Of a DNA stretch of 64,000 bases, positions 42,197 through 51,295 are shown piece after piece. Position 1 is the first letter of the stretch; the number at the start of each line of letters is the position of its first letter. A model generated the notes under the pieces. It made no database searches and was not told where the DNA came from. It saw nothing but the letters and a program-made list of their open reading frames with translations. The position numbers and the translations under genes were made by a program. The DNA lies in the NCBI RefSeq assembly GCF_028736035.1, contig NZ_CP117866.1:248001-312000 (forward strand), written 5' to 3'. The DNA is from Streptomyces sp. T12. GTDB taxonomy: Bacteria; Actinomycetota; Actinomycetes; Streptomycetales; Streptomycetaceae.

Positions 42197-44134
42197 ATGC
42201 CGGTCAAGGTCAGCGTGGTCGTCCCCGTGTACAACCCCGGGGTCTATGTCGAGGACTGCATCGCGTCGCTGTTCAGGCAGTCGCTCCCCCCGGACGCGTA
42301 CGAAGTGATCTTCGTCGACGACGGTTCCACCGACGACACACCCGCCCGGCTCGACGCGCTCGCCGCCACGGATCCCCGGGTGACCGTCGTCCACCAGGCG
42401 AACTCCGGCTGGTCGGGCAAGCCCCGCAACGTCGGGATCGCCGCCGCTCGCGGCGAGTACGTGATGTTCGTGGACCACGACGACCACCTCGGCGACGAGG
42501 CCCTGGAGCGGATGTACGACTACGGCGTGGCCCACGGCGCCGATGTCGTGGTCGGCAAGATGGCCGGCAAGGGCCGCGCGGTGCCGGTGGAGCTGTTCCG
42601 CCGCAACCACCCGCGTGCCACCGTCGCCGACGCGCCACTGATCGACAGCCTCACCCCGCACAAGATGTTCCGCCGCGCCTTCCTCGACGACATCGGCCTG
42701 CGCTTCCCCGAGGGCAGACGGCGCCTGGAGGACCACGTCTTCGTCACCGAGGCGTACCTGCGCGCGAGCAACGTCTCGGTGCTCAGCGACTACGTCTGCT
42801 ACTACCACGTCCGCCGGGACGACGCCTCGAACGCCGGCTTCCGGCGCTTCGACCCCGGCGGGTACTTCAAGAACCTCCGGGAGGCCCTGGACGTCGTCGA
42901 GCGGTACACGGAGCCGGGCCCCCTGCGCGACCGGCTGCTGCGCCGCTGGCTGCGCGTGGAGATGGTCGAGCGGCTGCGCGGGCGGCGTTTCCTCGCCATG
43001 CCGGCGGACTATCGCCGGGAGCTGTTCGAGGAGATCCACCAGGTCGCCGTGGAGCGGTTCGGGCCCGGGGTCGCGGCCGGGCTGCAGCCGACACAGCAGG
43101 TCGTCGCCGCGCTGATCGCGGCGGATCGGTACGACGACGTGGAGGCCTTCGCCGAGTGGGAGGCCGGCATCGCGCTCACGGCTGTCCCCGGGCGCGTGGC
43201 GTGGGAGGACGGCACGCTGCGGGTCGGCTTCTCGGCCGAGTTCGCGGCCGCCGGCGAGGCGATGGCCTTCGCCGCCGACCCGGCCGCCCGTACGCCACTC
43301 GACGGCCCGCCCGGGGACCTGGCCGCGGCCATCGCCTGGGTGGGCGAGGACACCGTCGCCCGGTTCGGCGAGGCCACCGCGGACCTGCTGCTGCGTGAGC
43401 GCTCCAGCGCCGCCCAGTACTTCCAGCCGCTTGCGTTCACCCGGGAGGAGGTGCCGGCCGGCGACGACCGCCGGGTCCGCCTGGTCCTGCACGCCACCGC
43501 CGCCGTCGATCCCGTCACCCTCACCCGCGACGGCCTGTGGGACGCCTTCGTCCGCGTCAAGCTGGGCGGCTGGACCAAGGAGTGCCGTCTCGGCCCCGCG
43601 CCGCGCGAGGACCGCCCCGCCCCGCACGCCGGCATCGTCGGCGGCCACGTGGTCCTGCCGTACTGGACCGCACCGCGGGCGAACCTCGCCCTGGACGTGG
43701 ACCGCGCGACCCGCCGACTCGGCCTCGGCACCCTCACCCCGGACGACGTCACGGTCTCGGGCGCCCGACTGCGCGCGCTGCTCCCCCTGCACGTCCCCCA
43801 CGACGGCACGGACGTCTCGCTCCGCCTCACCTCGTCCGGCACCGCCCGTGACGTGCCCGCCACCCTCTCCCCGCAAGGGTCCGGGGCCCTCCTGGACGCC
43901 CTGCTCCCCCTGGGCGACCTGCGGGGAACGACCTGGCGGACGGCGCTCGGCGCACCTGGCCCGCGCTTCCTCACGCTGCCGTTCGCCCTGCGCGCCGGCG
44001 CCGGCGGAGTGCGCGCGGTCCGGACTCCCCGCCCCAGTGCCCTGCGACGACTTGTCCGTAGGGCACGGCGCGGGCTCGGTACGGCGCTGGGGCGAACGGC
44101 GGCCCGGCTGCGGGCCCGGGCCCGGCGGCGGTGA
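42197..44134 (+). CDS. GT2 glycosyltransferase, surface polysaccharide
   Basis: 645 residues. The N-terminal GT-A domain has VSVVVPVYNPGVYVEDCI, FVDDGSTDDT and a metal-binding DHDDHLGD, and the RRLEDHVFV segment provides the probable catalytic base. Residues from about 320 to 610 form beta-rich modules of unknown role, and the C-terminus is very basic (RRARRGLGTALGRTAARLRARARRR region), perhaps for contact with membrane phosphates. The next gene, rfbC, begins four bases after its stop, so a rhamnose-containing wall glycan is a reasonable product. Confidence 0.85.
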   Translation: MPVKVSVVVPVYNPGVYVEDCIASLFRQSLPPDAYEVIFVDDGSTDDTPARLDALAATDPRVTVVHQANSGWSGKPRNVGIAAARGEYVMFVDHDDHLGDEALERMYDYGVAHGADVVVGKMAGKGRAVPVELFRRNHPRATVADAPLIDSLTPHKMFRRAFLDDIGLRFPEGRRRLEDHVFVTEAYLRASNVSVLSDYVCYYHVRRDDASNAGFRRFDPGGYFKNLREALDVVERYTEPGPLRDRLLRRWLRVEMVERLRGRRFLAMPADYRRELFEEIHQVAVERFGPGVAAGLQPTQQVVAALIAADRYDDVEAFAEWEAGIALTAVPGRVAWEDGTLRVGFSAEFAAAGEAMAFAADPAARTPLDGPPGDLAAAIAWVGEDTVARFGEATADLLLRERSSAAQYFQPLAFTREEVPAGDDRRVRLVLHATAAVDPVTLTRDGLWDAFVRVKLGGWTKECRLGPAPREDRPAPHAGIVGGHVVLPYWTAPRANLALDVDRATRRLGLGTLTPDDVTVSGARLRALLPLHVPHDGTDVSLRLTSSGTARDVPATLSPQGSGALLDALLPLGDLRGTTWRTALGAPGPRFLTLPFALRAGAGGVRAVRTPRPSALRRLVRRARRGLGTALGRTAARLRARARRR

Positions 44135-44138
44135 CGGC

Positions 44139-44750
44139 ATGCGATCGCTCGGCATCGAAGGCGCCTGGGCGCTGGAGCCCAAGGTCTTCCCGGACGACCG
44201 AGGCAGTTTCCACGAGTGGTACCGGGGTGCCGAGTTCCGCGAGGCCACCGGCTACGACCTGTCCCTGGCACAGGCGAACTGCTCGGTCTCCCGCCGGGGC
44301 GTACTGCGCGGCGTGCACTTCTCGGACGTGCCGCCCGGCCAGGCCAAGTACGTGACGTGTCTGCGCGGCGCCGTCCTGGACGTGGTGGTCGACCTCCGCG
44401 TCGGCTCCCCCACCTTCGGGCGCTGGGAGGCGCTGCGCCTCGACGACGACGGCCGACACGCGCTGTTCCTCGCGGAAGGCCTCGGGCATGCCTTCATGGC
44501 GCTCACCGACGAGGCCACCGTGATCTACCTGTGCTCGACGGGCTACGCCCCGGAGCGCGAACACGGGGTGCACCCGCTCGACCCGGACCTGGGCATCGCC
44601 TGGCCGGAGCACATCCCGCCGGTACTGTCACCCAAGGACGAGCAGGCACCGTCACTGGCAGAGGCGCGAGAGGCCGGCCTGCTCCCGTCGTACGAGACCT
44701 GCGCCGCCCACTACGCCCAACTGCGCACGGGGCGACTCGACGGCGGCTGA
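44139..44750 (+). CDS. rfbC: dTDP-4-dehydrorhamnose 3,5-epimerase
   Basis: 203 residues of the RmlC cupin family: the catalytic His in RGVLRGVHFSD, the catalytic Tyr in STGYAPEREHGV, and the FHEWYR and GHAFMAL segments. It converts dTDP-4-keto-6-deoxyglucose to dTDP-4-keto-L-rhamnose. It is separated from rfbA, rfbB and rfbD, which lie on the opposite strand and converge on it, but together they make a complete pathway. Confidence 0.93.
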   Translation: MRSLGIEGAWALEPKVFPDDRGSFHEWYRGAEFREATGYDLSLAQANCSVSRRGVLRGVHFSDVPPGQAKYVTCLRGAVLDVVVDLRVGSPTFGRWEALRLDDDGRHALFLAEGLGHAFMALTDEATVIYLCSTGYAPEREHGVHPLDPDLGIAWPEHIPPVLSPKDEQAPSLAEAREAGLLPSYETCAAHYAQLRTGRLDGG

Positions 44751-44756
44751 CGCCAA

Positions 44757-44798
44757 CGCCCCCGAGGGGCGCGGGGCTGTATCGATATGGGGCTCCGC
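44757..44798. repeat. Second copy of the dispersed intergenic repeat with hairpin
   Basis: CGCCCC-CGA-GGGGCG (44757-44771) is followed by GGGGCTGTATCGATATGGGG and CTCCGC. It mirrors the minus strand of 3155-3250. It lies between convergent rfbC and the methyltransferase gene and can serve as a terminator. Confidence 0.55.
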
Positions 44799-44823
44799 AG
44801 AGGAACGACGACACATCGCGGCA

Positions 44824-45630
44824 CTACGGACGGCTGCCGGCAACCCCCTCGACCGCCTTCCGCAACGGCTCCCACCCCCGCGCCCGCCGCACACCCAGCC
44901 CCCGAGCCCGCCCGAGCGCCCGCCAGAACCCCGCGCCGAGCAGCACCTCGGGCGCCACCGCCCCCGCCCGGTCCAGGATCGTCTCGGGGACCTTCTGCGG
45001 ATCGGGAACGTCGTACTCGGCGACGATCTCGTCGTACCGGTCACGCAACACCCGGTTGCGGGGATCGGCACCGAAGACGACGAGCTGCCCGGTCGGCCGG
45101 GTGTCGACGAGAACGGTCACCAGATCAGGGCGATAGCGCCCGAGAATCTCGGCGATCTTGTAGACGTCCCCGGTCCAGGCACCGGTGTGCCGGTCCCGCG
45201 CCGCCTCGTCGACGTTGCGCGGCAGCATGTCGTCGAAGACGATCACGCTGGTCCAGTCGGAGTGCCGCTCGATGTTCATGAAGTCCCGCAGCGCGTACTC
45301 GAACAGGTGCATGCCGTCGATGAACGACAGGTCGAGGACGGTACGCCGCCAGTACCCGAGCGGACTGCGGCCCCGGCGCAGGTTGCGCAGCGGGTGACGG
45401 CCGCCCTTGAGGTGGATGAGCGGGTTGTCGCGGGCGAAGAAGTCGTCGCTGGTGGCCTTGACCAGGTGGACGTCGCAGCGGATCTCCGTGACGACCTTGA
45501 AGGCGGGATCGACGGCGATGGTCGGGACGCGGGAGAGTCTGAGGCTGCGGCCGTCGTTGACGCCGATCTCCAGGTAGTTGCGGTTTCCGCTGACCTTGTG
45601 CAGGTCCCTCAGGAACTCATGGCGTTTCAC
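44824..45630 (-). CDS. Class I SAM-dependent methyltransferase-like protein in the rhamnose operon
   Basis: 268 residues from a GTG at 45630 with AAGGAG upstream. NYLEIGVNDGRSL is the SAM-binding loop, IAVDP fits the end of strand two, and DLSFIDGMHLFEYALRDF with VIVFDDMLP matches the Methyltransf_24 pattern. It overlaps rfbD by 14 bases, so it is the fourth gene of the rfbA-B-D operon. It may methylate a deoxysugar or glycan end; the acceptor is not known. Confidence 0.78.
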   Translation of the reverse strand: MKRHEFLRDLHKVSGNRNYLEIGVNDGRSLRLSRVPTIAVDPAFKVVTEIRCDVHLVKATSDDFFARDNPLIHLKGGRHPLRNLRRGRSPLGYWRRTVLDLSFIDGMHLFEYALRDFMNIERHSDWTSVIVFDDMLPRNVDEAARDRHTGAWTGDVYKIAEILGRYRPDLVTVLVDTRPTGQLVVFGADPRNRVLRDRYDEIVAEYDVPDPQKVPETILDRAGAVAPEVLLGAGFWRALGRARGLGVRRARGWEPLRKAVEGVAGSRP

Positions 45631-46498
45631 GAAGGGTCTCCTTGCGGATCCGGGGCAGTGCTTCCTGCAGAGCGGTGCGCCAGTCGCGCGCTCGGGCGAG
45701 ACCGAGCCGCCGGACACGGCCCTGCGCGAGGACGCTGTACGCGGGGCGGGGCGCTGGCCGGGGGAAGGCCTCGCTGGTGACGGGGCGCACCCGGGCGGGA
45801 TCGGCGCCGAGGAGCTGGAACACCTTGCGGGCCAGGTCGTACCAGGTGGCCTCGCCGGAGTCGGTGGCGTGGAGGATGCCGGTCGCGTCACGGCCGACGC
45901 GCGGGCCGAGGTCGGCGATGAGCGCGGCGACATCGGCGCTCCAGGTGGGCTGCCCGCGCTGGTCGTCGACGACGTCGACGGTGTCCCGGCTCGCCTCCAG
46001 CTCGATCATCGTACGGACGAAACTGCGGCCGTGGACGCCGTACAGCCAGGCGGTGCGCACGATGGCGCTCGCCGCCGGGAGTTCGTCCAGTACGGCCCGC
46101 TCGCCGGCGAGTTTGGTGCGGCCGTAGGCGGTGCGCGGGGCGGTGGGATGGTTCTCCGCGTAGGGGGTCCGGGCGTCGCCGGCGAAGACGTAGTCGGTGG
46201 AGACGTGGATCAGGCGGGCCTCGTAGGTGGTGCAGGTGTGGGCCAGGAGGCCCGGGCCGTCGCCGTTGATGCGCAGGGCCCGTTCCTCGTCCTTCTCGGC
46301 GTCGTCCACGGCCGTGTACGCGGCGCAGTTGACGACCACGTCGGGGTGGTACGCGGCGAGGGCGCGGTCCACGGCGTCGGGGCTGGTGACGTCGAGGCCG
46401 CCGTGGTCGAGGCCGGTCACCTGTTCACCGCGGGCACGGAGTTCCTCGACCATGTCGTGGCCGAGCATGCCGCCCGCGCCGGTGACCAGCCACCTCAT
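45617..46498 (-). CDS. rfbD: dTDP-4-dehydrorhamnose reductase
   Basis: 293 residues, RmlD family: NAD(P)-binding WLVTGAGGMLGHD, HVSTDYVFAGD with the Thr of the triad, and YGRTKLAGE with Tyr and Lys. It makes dTDP-L-rhamnose, the last step of the pathway. Its ATG overlaps the rfbB stop by four bases. Confidence 0.93.
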   Translation of the reverse strand: MRWLVTGAGGMLGHDMVEELRARGEQVTGLDHGGLDVTSPDAVDRALAAYHPDVVVNCAAYTAVDDAEKDEERALRINGDGPGLLAHTCTTYEARLIHVSTDYVFAGDARTPYAENHPTAPRTAYGRTKLAGERAVLDELPAASAIVRTAWLYGVHGRSFVRTMIELEASRDTVDVVDDQRGQPTWSADVAALIADLGPRVGRDATGILHATDSGEATWYDLARKVFQLLGADPARVRPVTSEAFPRPAPRPAYSVLAQGRVRRLGLARARDWRTALQEALPRIRKETLRETP

Positions 46499-47493
46499 CC
46501 GTGCTCCTCACCTACGCGGCGCTTGAGGGGTTCCCACCAGGCGCGGTGGTCGCGGTACCAGGCGACGGTGTCGGCGAGGCCCGACGCGAAGTCGTGGCGG
46601 GGCCGGTAGCCGAGTTCGGTGCGGGCCTTGGTCCAGTCGACGCAGTAGCGCAGGTCGTGGCCCTTGCGGTCCTCGACGTGCCGCACCCGGTCCCGGTCGG
46701 CGCCGCAGGCGTCCAGCAGCAGGGCGGTGAGGTCCCTGTTGCTCAACTCGGTGCCGCCGCCGATGTTGTAGATCTCGCCGGGGCGGCCCTTGGTGCGGAC
46801 GAGTTCGACGCCGTGGCAGTGGTCGTCGACGTGCAGCCAGTCGCGGACGTTGAGTCCCTCGCCGTAGAGGGGGACCTGCTCGCCGTCGAGGAGGTTGGTG
46901 ATGAACAGCGGGACGACCTTCTCGGGGAACTGGCGCGGGCCGTAGTTGTTGGAGCAGCGGGTGACGCGGACGTCCAGGCCGTGGGTGCGGTGGTAGGCGA
47001 GGGCGAGCAGGTCGGAGGAGGCCTTGGAGGCGGAGTACGGCGAGCTGGGCCGCAGGATGCCCCCCTCCGTGGCCGAGCCGGTTTCGACGGAGCCGTAGAC
47101 CTCGTCCGTCGATATGTGCACGAAGGGTGCGACGCCGTAGCGCAGGGCCGCGTCCAGCAGGGTCTGGGTGCCGAGCACGTTGGTGAGGACGAAGTCGGCG
47201 GCGCCGGTGATCGAACGGTCCACATGGGACTCGGCGGCGAAGTGCACCACCTGGTCGGCCTCGGCCATCAGCTTGTCGACCAGCTCGGCGTCCCGGATGT
47301 CGCCGCGCACGAACTCCAGCCGGGGGTGGTCGAGTTCGAGGTTGTCGAGGGTGCCGGCGTAGGTGAGCTTGTCCAGCACCGTGATGCGTGGTGCCTCGGG
47401 TGCGCCGGGTGCGCTCGGTGCGTCGCGGGCGAGCAGCGTGCGGACGTAGGTCGAGCCGATGAAGCCGGCGGCGCCGGTGACGAGAAGGTTCAT
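46495..47493 (-). CDS. rfbB: dTDP-glucose 4,6-dehydratase
   Basis: 332 residues, extended SDR family: the NAD loop VTGAAGFIGSTYVR, the HISTDEVYGS segment with the Thr/Asp/Glu active-site residues, and YSASKASSD with Tyr and Lys. It makes dTDP-4-keto-6-deoxyglucose from dTDP-glucose. Its start overlaps the rfbA stop by four bases. Confidence 0.94.
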   Translation of the reverse strand: MNLLVTGAAGFIGSTYVRTLLARDAPSAPGAPEAPRITVLDKLTYAGTLDNLELDHPRLEFVRGDIRDAELVDKLMAEADQVVHFAAESHVDRSITGAADFVLTNVLGTQTLLDAALRYGVAPFVHISTDEVYGSVETGSATEGGILRPSSPYSASKASSDLLALAYHRTHGLDVRVTRCSNNYGPRQFPEKVVPLFITNLLDGEQVPLYGEGLNVRDWLHVDDHCHGVELVRTKGRPGEIYNIGGGTELSNRDLTALLLDACGADRDRVRHVEDRKGHDLRYCVDWTKARTELGYRPRHDFASGLADTVAWYRDHRAWWEPLKRRVGEEHG

Positions 47494-48557
47494 GTGTGGA
47501 TCTGCACCTTGCTGTGGTCTCCGAGGACGAGGCGGTGGGCGCTGGGGACACTGGGCGCGGGGGTGACCTCGACGTGCCGTCCGATGAGCGAGGACTCGAT
47601 CCGGCCCACCCCGTCGATCGAGGAGTCCCGCAGCACGATGGAGAACTCCAACTCGCTGTCGGTGATACGGCAGTTCTCCGCGATGGAGGTGAAGGGGCCG
47701 ACGTAGGAGTCCTCGACGACGGTGCCGGTGCCGACGACGGCGGGGCCGACGATGCGCGAGTTGACGATGCGCGCCCCCTCCTCGACGACCACCCGACCGA
47801 CGGTCTCAGACGCGTCGTCGACGTCGCCGTCGATGCGGCGTGCGAGGCCCTCCAGGACGGTCCGGTTGACCTCCAGCATGTCGGTGACGTTCCCGGTGTC
47901 CTTCCAGTAGCCCTTGATGACCGTGCAGCGCACGTCGGCGCGGGCGTCGATCAGGTGCTGGAGGGCGTGGGTGATCTCCAACTCGCCGCGCCAGGACGGT
48001 GTGATGGCGCGGACCGCGTCATGGATCCTCGGCGTGAACAGATAGACGCCGACCAGGGCGAGGTCGCTCTTGGGGTGCTCCGGTTTCTCCTCCAGGCCGA
48101 TCACCTGTCCCGTGTCGTCGAGTTCGGCGACGCCGAAGGAGCGCGGGTCCTGGACGCGGGTGAGCAGGATCTGGGCGTCGGGGCGGTTGCCGCGGAACTG
48201 CTCGACGAGGTCGGTGATTCCGCCGACGATGAAGTTGTCGCCGAGGTACATCACGAAGTCGTCGTCGCCGAGGTAGTCGCGGGCGATGAGGACGGCGTGG
48301 GCCAGGCCCAGCGGGCGTTCCTGAGGGATGTAGGTGATCTCCAGACCGAACTTGGACCCGTCACCGACCGCCTCCTGGATCTCCGCGGCGGTGTCACCGA
48401 CGATCACGCCGACGTCGGTGATGCCGGCCGCGGCGATGGATTCCAGTCCGTAGAAGAGCACGGCCTTGTTGGCCACCGGCACGAGCTGTTTGGCCGAAGT
48501 GTGCGTGATCGGCCTCAAGCGCGTACCGGCGCCGCCGGACAGCACGAGAGCCTTCAT
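47490..48557 (-). CDS. rfbA: Glucose-1-phosphate thymidylyltransferase, long type
   Basis: 355 residues. LSGGAGTRLRPITHTSAKQL and PVANK are the nucleotide-binding signature, with YLGDNFIVGG and GLEEKPEHPKSD further on. At 355 residues it belongs to the long RmlA/StrD type, which adds a C-terminal left-handed beta-helix (VVEEGARIVNSRIVGPAVVG). It makes dTDP-glucose, opening the rhamnose pathway, and is first in a four-gene overlapping operon. Confidence 0.93.
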   Translation of the reverse strand: MKALVLSGGAGTRLRPITHTSAKQLVPVANKAVLFYGLESIAAAGITDVGVIVGDTAAEIQEAVGDGSKFGLEITYIPQERPLGLAHAVLIARDYLGDDDFVMYLGDNFIVGGITDLVEQFRGNRPDAQILLTRVQDPRSFGVAELDDTGQVIGLEEKPEHPKSDLALVGVYLFTPRIHDAVRAITPSWRGELEITHALQHLIDARADVRCTVIKGYWKDTGNVTDMLEVNRTVLEGLARRIDGDVDDASETVGRVVVEEGARIVNSRIVGPAVVGTGTVVEDSYVGPFTSIAENCRITDSELEFSIVLRDSSIDGVGRIESSLIGRHVEVTPAPSVPSAHRLVLGDHSKVQIHT

Positions 48558-48651
48558 CGGTTCACCTTAGCCCCGATTCCCCCGATTTGACGGTGCGGGG
48601 ATTGGCTTGTTCGCAGCTTCCGCGCCGCCGGACGTTCACCGGCATCCGGCC

Positions 48652-51108
48652 TCACCCGCCCAGTGCGATCTCGCTCCACACCTGTTTTCCGCCACTGACC
48701 GGCACCGTTCCCCACGCCGCCGACACGGCCTCGACCAGGAGGACGCCGCGGCCGCCGGTGGCCTCCCAGCTGATGCTGGTCGGTTTGACCGGCGTGCGGG
48801 GTGAGGCATCGGCGACCGCCACCCGCAGCCGGTGGTTGACGAGGGTCAGGTCGAGGCGGACCCGGCCGTCGGTGTGCACGAGGGCGTTGGTGACGAGCTC
48901 GGAGACGACGAGCAGAACGGCGTCCATGTCCTGCGGCGGCACGCCCCAGGAGCGCAGGGTGCGCCGGGTGAAGCGGCGGGCGTGGCCGACGGCCTGCGGG
49001 ACGCGCCACACCGTCCAGCTGTCGCGCAGCGGGCGCACGGCCATGCCCTCGTAGCGCATGAGGAGCAGGGCGATGTCGTCGGTGCGGCGCGCGCCCACGA
49101 GCAGGGCGTCGGCGACGAGGCCGAGGTGGGCGGGGTCGGCGAGGGCGAGTTCGTGCGCGAACCGGTCCATTCCGGCGTCGATGTCGGCGTCGGGGGACTC
49201 GACGAGGCCGTCGGTGGTGAGGGCGATCACCGTGCCGGGCTGGAGGCTGAGCGGGCTCATCGGGAAGTCGGCCTCCCGCATCACGCCGAGCGGGGGTCCG
49301 CCCTCCGCCTCGGCGATCTCCGTGCTGCCGTCCGGGTGGCGCAGCACCGGCGGGAGGTGGCCGGCGCGCACGCACCAGGCGGAGCCCTCCTCCAGGTCGA
49401 CGTCCACGTAGCAGCAGGTGGCGAAGAGGTCGGTCTCCATGTCCATGAGGAGGCGGTTGGCGTGGTGGACCACCACGTCCGGCGGGTGCCCTTCGACGGC
49501 GTAGGCGCGCAGCGCGGTGCGCATCTGGCCCATGAGGGTGGCGGCGGCCGCGCTGTGGCCCTGGACGTCGCCGATGACGAGGGCCACGTGGTTGTCGGAC
49601 AGCGGGATCACGTCGTACCAGTCGCCGCCGACCTCCAGCCCTGCCGTGGTGGGCAGATAGCGGGCGACGGCCTCCGCGCCGGGCAGCCGGGGCAGCCGGC
49701 GGGGCAGCAGCTGGCGCTGGAGCATGCCGACGAGTTCGTGTTCGGCGTCGAAGGCGTGGGCCCGCAGCAGGGCCTGGCCGGCGAGGCCGGCGGAGGCGGT
49801 GAGCAGGGCGCGTTCGTCGGGGCCGAAGTCGTGCGGGGCGTCCCAGCCGATCAGGCAGGCGCCGGCCATGCGGCCCCCGGCGGGCAGGGGCAGGACCGCG
49901 AGACCGCCCGGGCCGACATCGGCGAGGGCGGGCTCCAGCGGGGTGCCGGCGGGCCAGATCTGGGCGCGGCCCTCGCGCAGGGCGGCGGCCAGGGTGGGCA
50001 TGGCCCGTACCGGCGCGTCCGGCCACTCGGCACGCCACTCCATGCGCCACAGCTCCGGCCAGTACTCGGGTTCGGGCGGGTCGAGGACGATGACGACGAG
50101 ACGGTCGTTCTCCAGCTCGGCGAGCGCGATGCGGTCGGCACGCAGTGGCTTGCGCAGGGCGGTGACCACGGCGTGGCTGACGTCGCGGACGGTGCCCGCG
50201 GTGGCGAGGGCGGCGGCGAGGCGCTGCACGCGGGCCACGTCGGTGACCTCGGCGCGCAGTGTGGAGGTGTCGGCGACGGTGCCGACGAGGCGGGCCGGCT
50301 GACCCTCGCCACCGGGCAGGAGGCGGCCGCGCAGCCTGAGCCACTTGGGCGGTCCGGTGGGCTGCAGGACCCGGAACTCCAGCTCACGGTCGCCGATGGA
50401 CATGTGACCGGCCTCGACGACGGACATCAGCGACGGCAGGTCCTCCGGGACGGTCAGGCCCAGCAGCGTCTCGACCTTGCCGTCGAACTCGTCCGGGCCG
50501 AGGCCGAACAGCTCCAGGATGTCGTCGCCGACCTCGACGCGGCCGCTGTCCATGGCGAGGCTGAAGGCGCCCGCCGACAGCTCGCCGCCCTCGGCGGCCA
50601 CAGACAGGGCGGGCAGGGCGACGGCCTCGGCGACCAGCTCCAGGCACGCGCGGTCCGCGGTGTCGAAGCCGCCCGGGCTCTCGCTCACGGCCAGCAGACA
50701 GCCACCGCCGTCGTCGCCCTGGGCGGGGAGGACGGCCAGGTGGAAGTCCCGCGACGGCGCCCGTCGCGACGCCGCGGAGTCGGCGATCTCCTCCGGGGCG
50801 AGCCACACGAAGCGGCCGGTGCGGTGGGCGTCGGCGACCGGGGAGCGTCCGGCCAGGGCGTATCCGTCGCGCAGTCCGTACAGGGTCCGGGGCACACCGA
50901 CGGACTCGATCAGGCACAGCAGCTCGCCGTCCTCACTCGGCGTGTACACGGCGGCGAAGGAGGCTCGGGCGAAGACGAGCGCCTGCTCCAGGACCCGGCG
51001 CAGCCGCTCGGGCGAGTCCGGCTCGACGGCAAGCGCCTTCAGGGCGCCTTCGGCACGCAGACTCCTCGTCCTGCGTCCCGCGGCGCCCTCATTGACCACG
51101 TCCGCCAT
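48652..51108 (-). CDS. SpoIIE-type phosphatase with GAF, PAS and ATPase domains
   Basis: 818 residues: GAF-like (about 30-170), PAS (about 180-285), second GAF (about 300-455), PP2C/SpoIIE phosphatase (about 480-680; GGDWYDVIPL, IGDVQGHSAAAA, TTDGLVESPD, RTDDIALLLM) and a C-terminal HATPase_c domain (about 695-818; VVSELVTNALVHT, GGRGVLLVEAV). This is the layout of Streptomyces regulators that act on anti-sigma-factor antagonists, with the ATPase part resembling an anti-sigma kinase. It diverges from ramC over 187 bases. Confidence 0.9.
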   Translation of the reverse strand: MADVVNEGAAGRRTRSLRAEGALKALAVEPDSPERLRRVLEQALVFARASFAAVYTPSEDGELLCLIESVGVPRTLYGLRDGYALAGRSPVADAHRTGRFVWLAPEEIADSAASRRAPSRDFHLAVLPAQGDDGGGCLLAVSESPGGFDTADRACLELVAEAVALPALSVAAEGGELSAGAFSLAMDSGRVEVGDDILELFGLGPDEFDGKVETLLGLTVPEDLPSLMSVVEAGHMSIGDRELEFRVLQPTGPPKWLRLRGRLLPGGEGQPARLVGTVADTSTLRAEVTDVARVQRLAAALATAGTVRDVSHAVVTALRKPLRADRIALAELENDRLVVIVLDPPEPEYWPELWRMEWRAEWPDAPVRAMPTLAAALREGRAQIWPAGTPLEPALADVGPGGLAVLPLPAGGRMAGACLIGWDAPHDFGPDERALLTASAGLAGQALLRAHAFDAEHELVGMLQRQLLPRRLPRLPGAEAVARYLPTTAGLEVGGDWYDVIPLSDNHVALVIGDVQGHSAAAATLMGQMRTALRAYAVEGHPPDVVVHHANRLLMDMETDLFATCCYVDVDLEEGSAWCVRAGHLPPVLRHPDGSTEIAEAEGGPPLGVMREADFPMSPLSLQPGTVIALTTDGLVESPDADIDAGMDRFAHELALADPAHLGLVADALLVGARRTDDIALLLMRYEGMAVRPLRDSWTVWRVPQAVGHARRFTRRTLRSWGVPPQDMDAVLLVVSELVTNALVHTDGRVRLDLTLVNHRLRVAVADASPRTPVKPTSISWEATGGRGVLLVEAVSAAWGTVPVSGGKQVWSEIALGG

Positions 51109-51295
51109 TACAGCGCTTATGAGACACCTGCGCAGCCCCTGTGACCATTCGATGGAGCGTCAACGAGGGCCACAGTCGAAATCCTCCGAACAGTTCTTGA
51201 CGCATGCGTTCCGCACGGTGATCTCGTGACAGCCGTGACTGTCCGCGCCCGGCCGGCCGCTGGAAGTCTCGGCGTCGGGCCACGGAGGGGGACGC
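51109..51295 (+). promoter_or_regulatory. ramC: ramC promoter region
   Basis: 187 bases between the divergent phosphatase gene and ramC. A TTGACG (51197-51202) with GATCTC 17 bases on is the best promoter match, but the -10 is poor. That would suit a promoter needing an activator such as RamR. GGAGGGGG precedes the ramC ATG. No RamR site can be named with confidence. Confidence 0.4.

Noticed and set aside
42074..44248. Upstream extension of the phosphodiesterase frame to 891 codons
   Set aside because: The extension is antisense to the GT2 gene. The family N-terminus begins at 42073.
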